A stretch of 64,000 nucleotides of DNA from positions 142,001 through 206,000 of the forward strand of contig JAEMWC010000264.1 of assembly GCA_016490735.1 (NCBI GenBank). Direction: 5' to 3'. Numbering within the stretch: position 1 is the stretch's first letter; each line of letters begins with the position of its first letter. This DNA comes from Pachyseris speciosa. Taxonomy: Eukaryota > Cnidaria > Anthozoa > Scleractinia > Pachyseridae. The notes under the pieces are model-generated. The model searched no databases. It saw nothing but the letters and a program-made list of their open reading frames with translations, and had not been told where the DNA came from. A program made the translations under genes and the position numbers. Positions 40,755-51,481 of the stretch are shown piece by piece.

Positions 40755-43700
40755 CATTATTATTGTTATGTTGTAAACGATGGTTGCCAAAGCGAAGTGT
40801 TTGGTGACTGTTGTCACATATCAGAAAATTAGATTACTCCAATACTCCACTTAACAAGAAATATGAGTATTAGATCAAAGGTTCACATAGCGTCAAACCC
40901 CCACATATGGCCACCTTCTGTAAGCAGACATTTCCCATAAAGAAGACACCAACACACCATGCTCCTGGTGAGTTCTCCACTAAAACTCTACAGTAAGATC
41001 CTCCTGTAATTGCACACCATGCTCAGTTCAGAGGGTGGGTGTTTGATTGGATATGGTAGAAAAGAACATTATACCTACAGTATAATGCACTTATCAATTG
41101 AAACCCCGACCGACCCCCAGCCTGGGCAAGGTGGGGATTTGACTTGACATCATCACAAACCTTCACAAATCCCAACTCTTCTGGGGCATATTGACTGGTA
41201 AAACCCCCACCCAGGTGGGGAAACCTTTGTTATTCCCGACTGACTTTATTCACATTTTGTTTGAATTTTCGACTTCTTTAATGACAAATTTAGCTAAAGC
41301 AAAAGCCAAATATGATAACAGACCAAGATATAGATATGACAGGGCCTGTGCAGTAAGTTTGCAACTGGGAGGGCTCACTTCAAACGAGTTAGCGTGATCA
41401 AGCCAACTAGGGAGGTCCAGGGACATGCTCCCCAGGAAAATTTTCAATTATGGTCATCTGAAATGGCTAGAAATGCATTTAAAACTTACATGGTGTGGTG
41501 AAACTTATATACTTTTGCAACAAAAAGCTGTGTTTTAAGACAAAAATTTAATTTTAATTCGCTTAACTAATCGTAACTGGCAATTAGTAACGTATCCACA
41601 AAGCTCAAGTCAACATACGAATGCCCTTGAGACATTGTACTGTTGAAAAGTGGGGGGGTGGGGGGGGAGGGGGGGGGGCTAAACCCAGCCCCTCCCCCTG
41701 GGTGGTACCTGTATGATATATCAAGTATATCGGTATGCATCAGGGAGCCAAATTACAGGATGGGCAGAACCACTGCCCAACCAAGTCCAATAGGGACCGA
41801 GTAACTGGCAATATTAACAAAATGAACTAGACAGCCATGGCACAGCACCTTTAGTAGAGGAGCGTGTATCTGCATTGTGTGAAAAGTTTTGAATAACAGT
41901 AACCAGGGTTCGCATGCACCTTGAAAGTCCTTGAAAGTCCTTGAATTTGAAAATCAAAATTCAAGGCCTTGAAAGTCAGTGAAAAGTACATTGGGTCCTT
42001 GAAAAACCTTGAAATTTGCTGTTTGACTGTTTCCACCTACTTGAAAAACTAGAAAAGACTTAGACTTGAACAAATCTGGCAGTTATCCCTTAAACCCAAT
42101 CATCCAGTATCACATTCTAATGGCATTTTTTACTGGAAGGAGTGCTTGAAAAATTGGAATCGTGCCCCGGAATGTCCTTGAAAAGTACTTGTCTGAATTT
42201 TTAGTCCAAAAAAATAACATTTTCCAGTCAACCATGAAAGCTCAAGGGTAAATTACAAAGGATTAATCTAAATGATGAAATAAAAGGAAAAATAAGTCGT
42301 AAACTTAGGGCCTGTTTACATGGAGGGAGGGTGCCCCAGTTAACTGAGTTTCCCAGCTAACCGAGCTACTCTGGGAGGGCCAACTTTTCATATATTTCTT
42401 TAGAAAACGCATTGAAGCGTTTACATGCTAGACAGGGTAGCCCACCTTCCCAGGGCACCCTGTCTACTTGCCCGGGCCACCCTTCTAGGCGGGCTTGCTT
42501 TTTGCCATGTAAACAGTTCACGCCAGGTTATCCCGGCTAGCCGAGGTGATAAGACCGTGAAAGCAGCGATAAATTTTAGGTCAACTTTTAAAGTTAATTG
42601 CCCCTGGTGTCACAATGACCAATTACCAGAGTGCAAAATAAAGACCCTACACACTAAAAAGTGGCTGCTAACGGAATGAGCGATCAACAAATTGAACTTA
42701 CTGTTAAAAAAGATTCCTTCGTCCACCATCTTGTTTGCTGTTCTCACAGCCGATCTAAAAATAGCCCACTGACTGTCCCGCCTAGGTGAGTTGCATGTAA
42801 AGGCAGGCTATGTTTTAACCCTCCTAGCCAGGTAACTTGGTTAGCCGGGGCACCCTCCCTCCATGTAAACAGGCCCTTAAGCTTACCTTTCAAAGCCAGA
42901 TATCGAAATTATAAAACTGCAAAGCACAGCTGAGCAATCCATCAAAATACCAGTGAGCACGTGAAGAAATTACTGTGAGGAAACTAGGTGCGAGTCAAAT
43001 CCCCACCTCGCTCCCTGACATCGATGAATATCTAAAGCAAATACTGAGAAACCCCCCACCCCCACGGGCAAACCATGCCTTCAAATACCATAACAATCCC
43101 CTACATTCCCCCACCTTGGCCCAGGGTGGGGGGTGGGGTGTTGAGGTTTCAATTGATAAGTGCATAAGAGAAAGGTCATAATCGGCATCAACAGTTTTGT
43201 TGACTAGCAGTGGGAAATCCCTCTGCTAACAGGGGACACCTAACTATCTACAAAGCAATGTACTTAATATTGAAAAACTATGCCTTAATTACAATTATAA
43301 CAGAGTGTATAAAATTACAATGAAACTATAAACCGTACATGTGTGAAAAAGAGAGACCAATACACATGTATACTTGACCAATGAAGTAGATCATCTTGTT
43401 TAATGTTTGTTTTTAATTTGTTGTTGTTGTTCTGTGGATCTAAAAGGAATGTTGGATATGGTAGAAAAGGACATTGCACCTACAGTGTTAGAGTTAAGGT
43501 TTTCCTTAAAATGATTAGAGAGACCAATACACATGTAAACTTGACCAATGAAGTAGATCGTCTTGTTTATTTTTTGTCTTTTTTGTTTGTTTTTGTTGTT
43601 GTTGTTATTGTGTTCCTGTGGATCTAAAAGGAATGTTTCTTTGTTTCCCAATTAGTTAGGTAACATTTTTTGTTAATTTTCCCACAGGCACAACATCCGA

Positions 43701-46700
43701 CCAGGAGCAATCAGCCAGTGGCCAGAAACGAAAGTTACCTTGTTCGGATCCACAGGACACTAAAAGGAGAAGGCTCTCAGGTAATGTTTGTTTCTAAATG
43801 CAATACAAGAATTTGGATAAGTATGCAACTGAAGGTTTAGTATAGGATCTGTGAAATAAATTTGAATGGTGAATATTTTAGTTCTCAGGCTCCAGGTACA
43901 CTGTGAGAATCTGAGGACAATAACAAAATAATTGTGTGACTGGTTAAATAAGTTCTATAGCGCTGGATTAAGGGTAGCCTGTGTCGCAGACGTAATCTAA
44001 TTCCGGTTAGTAATGTCTGCGAAGCATCACCCAATTCCTTGTTCTGTGAGTTGTTATGTGTACCAGATTTTGATTACGCACTGTGATTGGCCCGTCAACA
44101 AATTAAAAGGCTTTTGTTGACGGGCCAATCATAGCACATACTCAAATTCTGGTACACAGAACAAGGAATTCAGCGCTGCTTTGCAGATGTTACTAACTGG
44201 GTCTAGATTACGTCTGCAACACCGGCCCGGTTATGTAGGTTAAAGGTGTATGAAGTGTTGTTTCTTTGTTAATTTGATTGTGGTAGCAGCATCTCTTAGA
44301 AAATCCAACCTGGAAGTATTGACAGTGGTGTTGCTCAAGTTACCGTAAAGATTATAAGAATGATTTCAGTTGCTGGTACTAAGTAGCATAGATCACAGGG
44401 TTGCTCTTTTATTATTCCCTCTCATATTCCTATGTGATCATGAGCTAGCATTGTGAATTGAACAAAACTGGTCCAGTGATTGAATTTTCTGTTGTTTTGT
44501 TCATTACGACCATTACGTTCTCGAAGTAAATGTTAATGGGGTATATATTCTTGGACCCCCAAAATCATCAATGTTAACACCTGGTCAGAATTTAAAAACT
44601 TTCCCAACTCTCTTTATTAGTTAACTTCACCTGCCAGCTTGTTCACAACTTTCTCGTCACCGCAGAGACTGTTAAAAGCTAATTAGAATCGTTCCTGTTA
44701 TTCCATCCCTTCCCCAATGATTTAGCAACAACTTGTAGTGCGAATGTTTCAATTTCTTTTTTTGAAGCAAACTATTCAAGTTGTGCATTGTACGTCAAAT
44801 CACAAAATTCTCCGAAAAAGATAGCGAGCTTGAGGTCCATGCACCCAATTATCTTTTTATCGCCATCATCATCGTCGTTGGTCTTTTCCTTTCAGGTGAC
44901 AACATTTGGTCATTGATTTTAAAGGAGCATTGTCACGCTATTGTACCATCACTTTAAAAAGCTTAAAACTGCCAATGCATCAGTGGAAACCTTAAAAGAA
45001 TGGTCTAGTTTTGCTGCCAAAGACTATAGTACTGAATTGACGCTATAAACTCTGGTATTCCATCAAAAATGACAAAGATGGAAATGGATTGAAATTTGAA
45101 AAAACTGAAATGTCAAGCTATGCATTGAAAAACCATCAAAAAATTTATGATGGTTAGCTCTTCCTGTTAAATTTTCATTGGAATTCATTTTGCTGATTCT
45201 GTAGGAGCATTCTTTGCATGATAACAGGTAAAAGGCAGGGTGGGAGTTAAAACCCCGACCCTGTTCAGGACAAAAAATGCCTTCCTTGTGTAGGACAACG
45301 CCACTATTTTAAAAACAATAGCGCTAATATCTAGTCCTGAAAATGACCTAATGTTGACTAGTTTCCGACCTACTAAATAAATACAGATGAACGTCTTCTT
45401 TGCTAAATACTCGACGACTGTCTCGCAGCCATACCCTGTCTAGGACGGGTCCAGACCCTGATTAGGACAGACCCGATTGAAAGTATATAGCTTGTTGAGG
45501 GTAGAGGGTCCAAATTGTACCCTGTCCAGTGGCACGTCCCTGTATAGGCCATGTAGGGAAGTAGCCCCCCCTTCCCCCCCCCCCCCCCCTCCCCCGAGCC
45601 ATACGCACATAGGCATACTTCAGTCTTTTTCAAAGTCTTTGATGTACCACAGCTGAATGAATCGATGCCAGTTTCTGTTTTTATTGTTGTTACAGGAGAC
45701 TTTTGTCTCGAGGAGTGCCAAGGACAACTACGTTCATTTTATGACTCCAGAAGTAAAGTCAAAATCATTCCTTGGGACCCAAGCTCTGCCGTTCCTATTG
45801 ATGAGATTTACACCGAGTTATCTTGGCTTGCAGATGACAGGAAACCCAGTGGAGTGACACAAGAGAAACTCGAAGACTATACAGATATCTTCAGAAATCG
45901 AAAGCATTGTGCAGAACCGAAACGAATTTTGGTGTACGGCCGGCCGGGTATCGGCAAGACAGTTTTTACCCAGAAAACTGCCTTTGACTGGTCGCAGCAG
46001 AGAAATCAAATGTTATCAAAGTTTGATCTTGTACTTCTGGTTAAGTTGCGTGATGTCTGTGACTTCCAAGATGTCCCGTCTATTTTGAAGGCTTCAGAGG
46101 TGTTGGCTAGTGATGGCAAAATTTCCGTTGACGACCTGTATGCTTACATTCATCAACATCAAGAGAAAGTCTTGCTCATTTTGGATGGCTATGATGAGTA
46201 CAGCGCAGGAAAACAATCTCCCATTCGTGACATCTGGGAAAGGAAGCTGCTGAGAGATTGTTGTGTTATCGTCACTACACGGCAAATGAAAACTGACGAG
46301 TTGAGAAGCCCTAGTGATGGTCAGTTTGAAATCAATGGGTTTGATAGTGAAGATCAAATCAAGAGGTTTGCAAAGAAATTTCTGAACGATGAAAACAATG
46401 TTGAAGAGTTTTGGAAGTACTTGGAGAAGCAAAACCTTAAGGACATAGCAAAAATATCGCTTTTGCTCCTGATGCTTTGTTTGGTTTGGAAGGAAAACAA
46501 TTCTACAGAACTACCATCTTCACGGGCCAGCATTTACACTCAGTTTATTCAAACCTTTTTGAATCACGTGTCTTCAAAAGATTCTGATGCTGAGGTGTCA
46601 AGAGAAATAGGTGACCACGCTGAGGAACTTAGTAGGTTGGGTAAACTTGCTCTCGATGCCCTTTTGCGGAGGAGTCTTCATTTGCCTTTACGTGAAGTTC

Positions 46701-49308
46701 CTGGTGACCTCCTTACTGAGAAGTTAATTGAAGTTGGATTATTTCAAGTTTCCAATCTGTCTAGTGTGAATCCTGATAAAGGCGTGTTTTTCATCCACAA
46801 ATCGGTGCAAGAGTTTCTTGCAGCATGGTATCTTAGAGATGAGCTGTTATCAAGAAAAAGTGAAAATCCAACCCCTCTGCTCAAATTTGACTCAATTGAC
46901 AAGCTTTTCAAGATGAGAGAGGTTCTGCAATTTGCTTCTGAGCTGTCCGGAGAGGCTGCGTGGGAGATTGTAAGTCACCTGGGATCCGTGGCAAAGAAGG
47001 AAAGTGTTACAGAATACCACTTCTTGAATACACCTTCTGTTTTCGATTTCACGGCAGCACAACTCGGGTTTCATGAGCTCATTCTAGATGCCTTTTTTCG
47101 CTGCTCACCCGAGGTGAGAAGAGAACGCGTCTCTGTATTTCTCTCTTATGTTGGATGTTGTTTGCTTATCAATCCTGGTCAATTGCAAAGCTTTGCTGAG
47201 GAACACTTGTTGAAATCCACCACACTCCCAAACTATATATTCGTGTCTTCATACAGGCATTGGATGGGATCTCTTAATAGGAGTGTCTATTCAGAGCAAT
47301 GCTTCCGTCACTTGATTACAGTGCTGGAAGATGTAGATGCAGTTGTTGTTGGCTGTTCCGGGGGAAAGAGAGCGTCAGATTTTTTGAAGAAGTATGAGGT
47401 TGGTTCTGCTGCCGATTACTTGTTATTTAAGAGAGAAGAGCATGTGTACCTTCATATTACTGGCATTTTTTGTTCTGAGGAGTTAGACCCGCCATTTCCC
47501 ATTGAAATGCTGAGGGAGCTTGTGGCCTCACCTCAGCCTACTCAGCAAGAGGAACCTGATTCTAATCAGTCGGGGCAACAAGACTACAGCAACGCTTTGT
47601 GTTTGACTGAGAACATTGCGCGTAACTCCAGTCCAGCTCGGCATTGCCTTTCACTGGTGAAGAGAATTTTTGTTTGTTTTTTCGATTGGTCGGAAGTGGA
47701 AACGCTTACTGAGATCTTCCCTTTTGTCACTTGCCCAGACAGGATATTACTTAAAGGTGATACACCTGAAATAATTGGTGGCAAGTTAACAAAGAGTTTA
47801 GTGTCCAGTATCCCCTTCACAGACAATCTTCATTTCTTGGATCTTACGGCTGTAAATTTGACAGCTGAGTCTGTCACTATTATTGCCACATCTCTACACC
47901 AGGCTCCTAACTTGCGAGAGCTCATGTTGGAAGATAACCCTCTTGGTGAAGGAGTAAGTGTTCTAACTCAACACCTCAGCTGTGTTCCTAATCTAAATGA
48001 GCTGTACCTCGAGAACGTCAAGATGACAAAGAAACAAGTAAATGATCTGACCACTGCTGTACGTCAAAGTAACATCACCAGGCTGATATCCGATTATCAC
48101 GTGAGTTTTCTTGTTTTTATGGTAATTCCTTTCTTCTTATTCTTTATTTGTTGTATAAATAAGACCTGGCTCGTTCAAGAACAGCGAAACGAAACGGCGA
48201 AGTAGTTGCAATAGTATCTAAGAGCGATGCTAAAATTAGGCTTGATCACAGGTCACGTGATTCAACAGAGTTTTCTTTTTTTTCTTTTTTTTACATTTCT
48301 GTTTCTTTGTGACAGTCCTCCTAATTACAGGCAGCTACTAACAATTATACATACAAACAATTATACATAAAAACAGTTTTTCCTAATTAAAAAAACCTAT
48401 TTTATTCATGTATTTTCCTAAAAAAAAATATCGGATTGTAGCAGCTTTGCATGGGTTTCCTTTTAGACACAGTGAGTGAGGGGGCTGCATCCTCAGGGAG
48501 GGGGGGGGGGGGAGAGTTTTCTTCAGTAGCGAGTTTAATTTGAACTTTTCAACCAAATTCAACAACACCAAAGAAACATACGTGATTAACAAATGTAATG
48601 CTTGTAGTTAAAGGGAAGCTCATTTCTTGTTTTGTTGACTTTCTTTGTTTCTATAAATAAATCTTTCCTCTACTGTCTACAAATTGCACGTTGTTTAAAA
48701 CTGTTTTGTGATTTGTAGTAGTACATGAAAGGAACCTCACTTCCCTAGCATGTCATTTTTGACACTCCGCAGGAAGAGTTTATTCCAAACCTGAGAAAAA
48801 CATCCTCAATAGATCAATCGAATTCAGAAAATACTGGACGTTTCCTTTCCAAAACTGGAAGTTTTGGCGGTTGGCAGTTCGCATGTAATTTTGTGAAACG
48901 CTCGAAAACATGGCTCGGGTGATAATGACCCGGTGTAGCCTGTAAACACGTCAGTGCGTTTTGTAAAGAAATGTGAGCTAACTTAGCCCGCCCAGGGTAG
49001 CTCGGTAGGCGGGTGACCTGGGGTACCAGAGTAACCCGGTCTCTATTAACACATAAAAAGGACTAACACAGTTCTGTGGATTGTGGCAGGATGAGAAAGG
49101 AAACCCACTACCTGAGAATGAGTGGCCATCAGAGGACGATTCAGGGGACGAGTCAGAGGACGAGTCAGGGGACGGGTCAGAGGACGAGTCAAGGGACGAG
49201 TCAGGGGACGAGTCAGGGGACGACAGGCGACTCGAGGTTTGTGCCCTCGCTATTCGCGATTCTTTTCTTGTAGATTTTTTTTCCCGATTCTGGCATCACA
49301 CCAGATAA
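37935..49308 (+). CDS. PNP/UDP-phosphorylase-like - NACHT - LRR receptor, five exons
   Basis: Predicted exons are 37935-38601, 40410-40598, 43688-43780, 45696-48100 and 49090-49308. Every junction keeps frame and uses GT-AG. The sum is 1,190 residues with no internal stop. Order: Ser-rich start; nucleoside-phosphorylase/nucleosidase-like domain (~50-285); basic linker (~286-317, KRKLP, KRRRLS); NACHT ATPase with Walker A GRPGIGKT and Walker B LLILDGYDEY; helical/winged region; LRRs near the end; acidic tail. NLRs are cytosolic sensors that oligomerise through NACHT after LRR sensing and trigger an N-terminal effector. Here the effector would be an enzyme acting on nucleosides or nucleotides. 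The role is inferred. More 3' exons are possible, as CTCGAG|GTTTGT at 49231 could be a donor. Confidence 0.78.
39430..40370. mobile_element. Possible TIR element in intron 1
   Basis: ATATAAGCCCCCCTCC-type sequence near 39440-39555 and, inverted, GGGCTTATAAGTGGCAG near 40350 suggest a non-autonomous element with a 'TTATAAGCCCC' terminal motif. Boundaries and target duplication are not resolved. Confidence 0.3.
40410..40598 (+). CDS. Exon 2: C-terminal part of the phosphorylase/nucleosidase-like domain
   Basis: The acceptor TTTTTTCTCGCTGTTAG is followed by a codon split with exon 1 (Gly). The exon encodes AHDLNFMEWVIVKGISDFAD then WKPFACVMAASVVFNML. KGISDFAD holds the conserved catalytic Asp of the MTA/SAH nucleosidase and related families, followed by the usual Ala-rich final helix. 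The donor is CCAAG|GTATGT, phase 1. Confidence 0.75.
40698..40756 (+). repeat. (TTA)n microsatellite in intron 2
   Basis: About 18 nearly perfect ATT/TTA triplets lie shortly after exon 2. Confidence 0.9.
41087..43168. mobile_element. 2.1-kb TIR element in intron 2
   Basis: ATGCACTTATCAATTGAAACC at 41087 is repeated inverted (GGTTTCAATTGATAAGTGCAT) ending at 43168. Both ends continue with C-rich CCAGCCTGGGCAAGGTGGGG-like sequence. There is no coding capacity. A Harbinger-like MITE is nested inside (42308-42876). The target duplication is unclear. Confidence 0.6.
42308..42876. mobile_element. Harbinger-like MITE nested in the 41-43 kb element
   Basis: TIRs GGGCCTGTTTACATGGAGGG and the complement of CCCTCCATGTAAACAGGCCC continue for >30 bases (AGGGTGCCCC). 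They are flanked by TTA (42305-42307 and 42877-42879). 569 bp, non-coding. Confidence 0.7.
43688..43780 (+). CDS. Exon 3: basic linker
   Basis: The acceptor CCCACAG gives TTSDQEQSASGQKRKLPCSD then TKRRRLS, ending CTCTCAG|GTAATG, phase 1. KRKLP and KRRRL look like nuclear-localisation signals or a flexible linker between enzyme and NACHT. Confidence 0.65.
43976..44225. repeat. Foldback MITE in intron 3
   Basis: The arms share GCAGACGTAATCTA, GTTAGTAA, ACAAGGAATT and TTGACGGGCCAATCA / TGATTGGCCCGTCAA, forming a ~250-bp palindrome centred near 44105. Confidence 0.6.
44919..45237 (+). mobile_element. Truncated copy of the TTAA-type element (intron 3)
   Basis: It begins TTAAAGGAGCATTGTCACG and matches 53068-53458 along its length (ACCATCACTTTAAAAAGCTT, GCCAATGCATCAGTGGAAACC, ATGGAAATGGATTGAAATTT). 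It lacks the right end, where another repeat (45238-45605) begins. Confidence 0.6.
45238..45605. repeat. Interspersed repeat with poly-C tract before exon 4
   Basis: It contains repeated 'ACCCTGTC(T/C)AGGAC' motifs, GTCCCTGTATAGGCCATGTA and a ~20-base C run. The terminal motif resembles that of 53483-53880. No target duplication found. Confidence 0.35.
45696..48100 (+). CDS. Exon 4: NACHT ATPase, winged-helix region and LRRs
   Basis: The acceptor TTGTTGTTACAG precedes a 2,405-base open exon. Walker A GRPGIGKT is at 45938-45961; the hhhhD-GxDE Walker B (LLILDGYDEYS) at ~46172-46201; a sensor-like CCVIVTTR follows. KISLLLLMLCLVWKE and FFIHKSVQEFLAAWYL are the usual NACHT-associated helical blocks. 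LRRs appear from ~47820 (LHFLDLTAVNLTAESV, LRELMLEDNPLGEG, LNELYLENVKMTKKQ). The exon ends TATCAC|GTGAGT in phase 0. The frame also reads into the intron, with a stop at 48205. Confidence 0.85.
48101..49089. other. Intron 4 of the NACHT gene
   Basis: GTGAGT donor at 48101 and GTGGCAG acceptor at 49083-49089. It holds a G-run near 48498-48512 and the segment 48966-49050 with GTAGCTCGGTAGGCGGG, which looks like part of the Harbinger-like MITE family. No gene seen. Confidence 0.45.
49090..49308 (+). CDS. Exon 5: acidic tail with 12-bp repeats
   Basis: The acceptor GATTGTGGCAG continues frame 0 with DEKGNPLPENEWPSEDDSGD, then about six DES(G/E/R)D-type units from imperfect GACGAGTCAGGG 12-mers. 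A TAA closes the frame at 49306-49308. The hydrophobic end after VCALAIRD could be read-through if the donor at 49231 is used. Confidence 0.5.
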   Translation, partial: DEKGNPLPENEWPSEDDSGDESEDESGDGSEDESRDESGDESGDDRRLEVCALAIRDSFLVDFFSRFWHHTR

Positions 49309-50280
49309 CCGTCTTTTGAAAAGCTAAGCCAGCCTACAGTCTAGCAGATAACCTGCACTGGGGTTTTCATGTAGTCAAGCTACGTTAGTTAACCGAGCTC
49401 AAAGTGGAATATGCTAGACTTTTCAACCAGCTGAAACCCAAAGGGTAAAAAGGGAAACGTCGTATCAATCGCCAAAAAAGCCGTCGTTACAGGTTTATTT
49501 TCACTCTAACAAGAGGCTACAATTAGCCTAAACTCGGGCTTGCAAAAAGCAGTATTGTATCCCTAATTTAGCGCTAAACAAAAGAATAGAAAGAAGTCTG
49601 TCTTTCTTACATCGGACGCATTGCGCTTAGCTTGTGTTGGAGTCTATTTCTTTAGACCCCTATCAATATATATTCCTCTGAAATTACAAAATTGCTTTAC
49701 AGCTCAACCATTGAGAACAATAATTATAACACTTGTAAAAAATATTTCTAAAAGAACAAGAAAAAGAGAAACAGAAAAAAATAGCCCGTGATATATACCA
49801 CTAAAAGACATCGAACCCGGGTTAGCTGCATCACAGGCAGGAACAATGACCTTTAGGCCACAGAGGTTTATCGTTATGCAATATGATAAAAATAGTGTAT
49901 TGATTCCAAAAAAACTAAGCATACTTGTTTTCGCTTCGATGGATAATTGTTTGAGAAAGGAAACGCTTATCGAACGATGTAGGATTTTTTCGCATAAACG
50001 TTAATGGAGTCTCGGTGAAATGTGAGTAGAAAATTAATTAGCAGAGTTAAACTGTTTACAAATACGTCAATCCAGGGCCATTTGAAACAAAAGAAAGGAA
50101 CGTTTCTCGGACAGTTTCAAGTCACGCAAGTACATTTGTAAAAACTAATTGCTTATCATTCAGAAATTAAAGTCCAGAAATTGAGATGTTGTGGAAAAAT
50201 AGTAAATAAACTACCTGTCAAAGTCTCATGGGTGTGTGATATCCCGTACTTGAGTTATTCAACAAAATGTATTTCTCAAT
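49309..50280. other. Downstream flank; tRNA-like segment on the minus strand
   Basis: No gene is recognised. At about 49793-49865 the minus strand reads TGGCCTAAAGG ... CCCGGGTTCGATG, A- and B-box-like, probably a decayed tRNA-derived SINE head. Otherwise nothing. Confidence 0.3.
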
Positions 50281-50282
50281 GG

Positions 50283-50790
50283 AGCGGATACGGGGAACAC
50301 GGTAGTCCATCTGGAGTTAAATTTTGGTCATGTTAAAAGCTTTCTTCTCGCAGTTGAACTTGCAAACATTCGCATAGACACTTCTCTTAACATATTAGTT
50401 GTTCAGACTTCAAAGACACAAGGTGAATCGACGTTTTCCGATACGTGACAACAGGCACTCGGCCGTGAAAGGTCAAACTCCCTTTGTCTGTAGTCTCTAA
50501 TTTTTGGAGCTCCCCTCGCGTCGCGTCTCCTCGCAACTTCGCGCGCGCACGTGTCTTTCGCCCGCCCCACAATCCATCGCCAAAATTAGAGACTACTCGC
50601 AGTCCTCAATGAAGCAGACACGAGGAAACACGGCAGTCCATCTGGAGTTAAGTTTACTCATGTTAAAAGCTTTCTTCTCGCCGTTGAACTTGCAAACATT
50701 CGCATAGACAATTCTATTAACATATTGTTTGTTCAGACTTCAAAAGACACAAGGTGAATCGACATTTTCCGATTCGTGACAACAGGCATC
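50283..50790 (+). repeat. Duplicated ~170-bp block flanking a small inverted repeat
   Basis: GTCCATCTGGAGTTAA ... AACTTGCAAACATTCGCATA ... ACAAGGTGAATCGAC ... GTGACAACAGGCA occurs at ~50300-50460 and again at ~50635-50790. Between them, TAGTCTCTAATTTTTGG and CCAAAATTAGAGACTA bracket a G/C-rich ~105-bp segment (about 50490-50595). It may be an element with a small MITE between two old copies. Confidence 0.45.
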
Positions 50791-51481
50791 ACTCTTGCTG
50801 TGAGTTGTTAAAAATAGTTAGCGGCTTGCGCAGAAACGCCGGAAGTGAGCTTTGTGGATGAAACTCGACGAAGAAAAAGAAGAACCGTCGGTAATTTTAG
50901 ACCCGGCCGACCCGCGAGACGCGGGAAGCCCGAGTAATAAGTGTTCATACTTCTCATAAACAAATGTTTTAGGCAAACAATATTCCTGTTTTGAAAATAA
51001 TTAAAACTTTTCTTCCTAATTTTTATTCCTTTTGTTTCCGCGCGTGAGGTAGTTGACATTTCAGAATAAATACGTATCAAAAATGTCGTTACAGGTTGCG
51101 GTGACACGCGATCAGGATCTATTTTCGTTGGCGCTTGATAAACCACTCCCGCGAGAACCGCGAAACGAACAGGCGATGAACATTTACATTAACATGTATT
51201 AGGTCGGTAAAATCGTTAAGATATCACACCAACCGCATAAAAAAAATAAAATAAGTAAATAAGTAAGACACAGATGTACAAACTTCATAAACTATGTATA
51301 AGGATCTAAGAGTGATGCTAAAATTAGGGTTGATCACAGGTTAGTGAGGGACAATTTTCCCGCACGCTTGTTCCACGTGTCACGCGCGTGTTTCGAGAGT
51401 ATAGTGGGTGGTACGCTTGCGTTATCACAGTTGAACCGGTTAATACAGACGCCAAAGGGATGCGCAAAAGTGTCCCCATCA

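Noticed and set aside
48101..48205. NACHT exon 4 reading on to the stop at 48205
   Set aside because: The extension is hydrophobic and intron-like (VSFLVFMVIPFFLFF). GTGAGT at 48101 in phase 0 and the in-frame exon at 49090 fit splicing better, though an alternative membrane-anchored isoform cannot be excluded.
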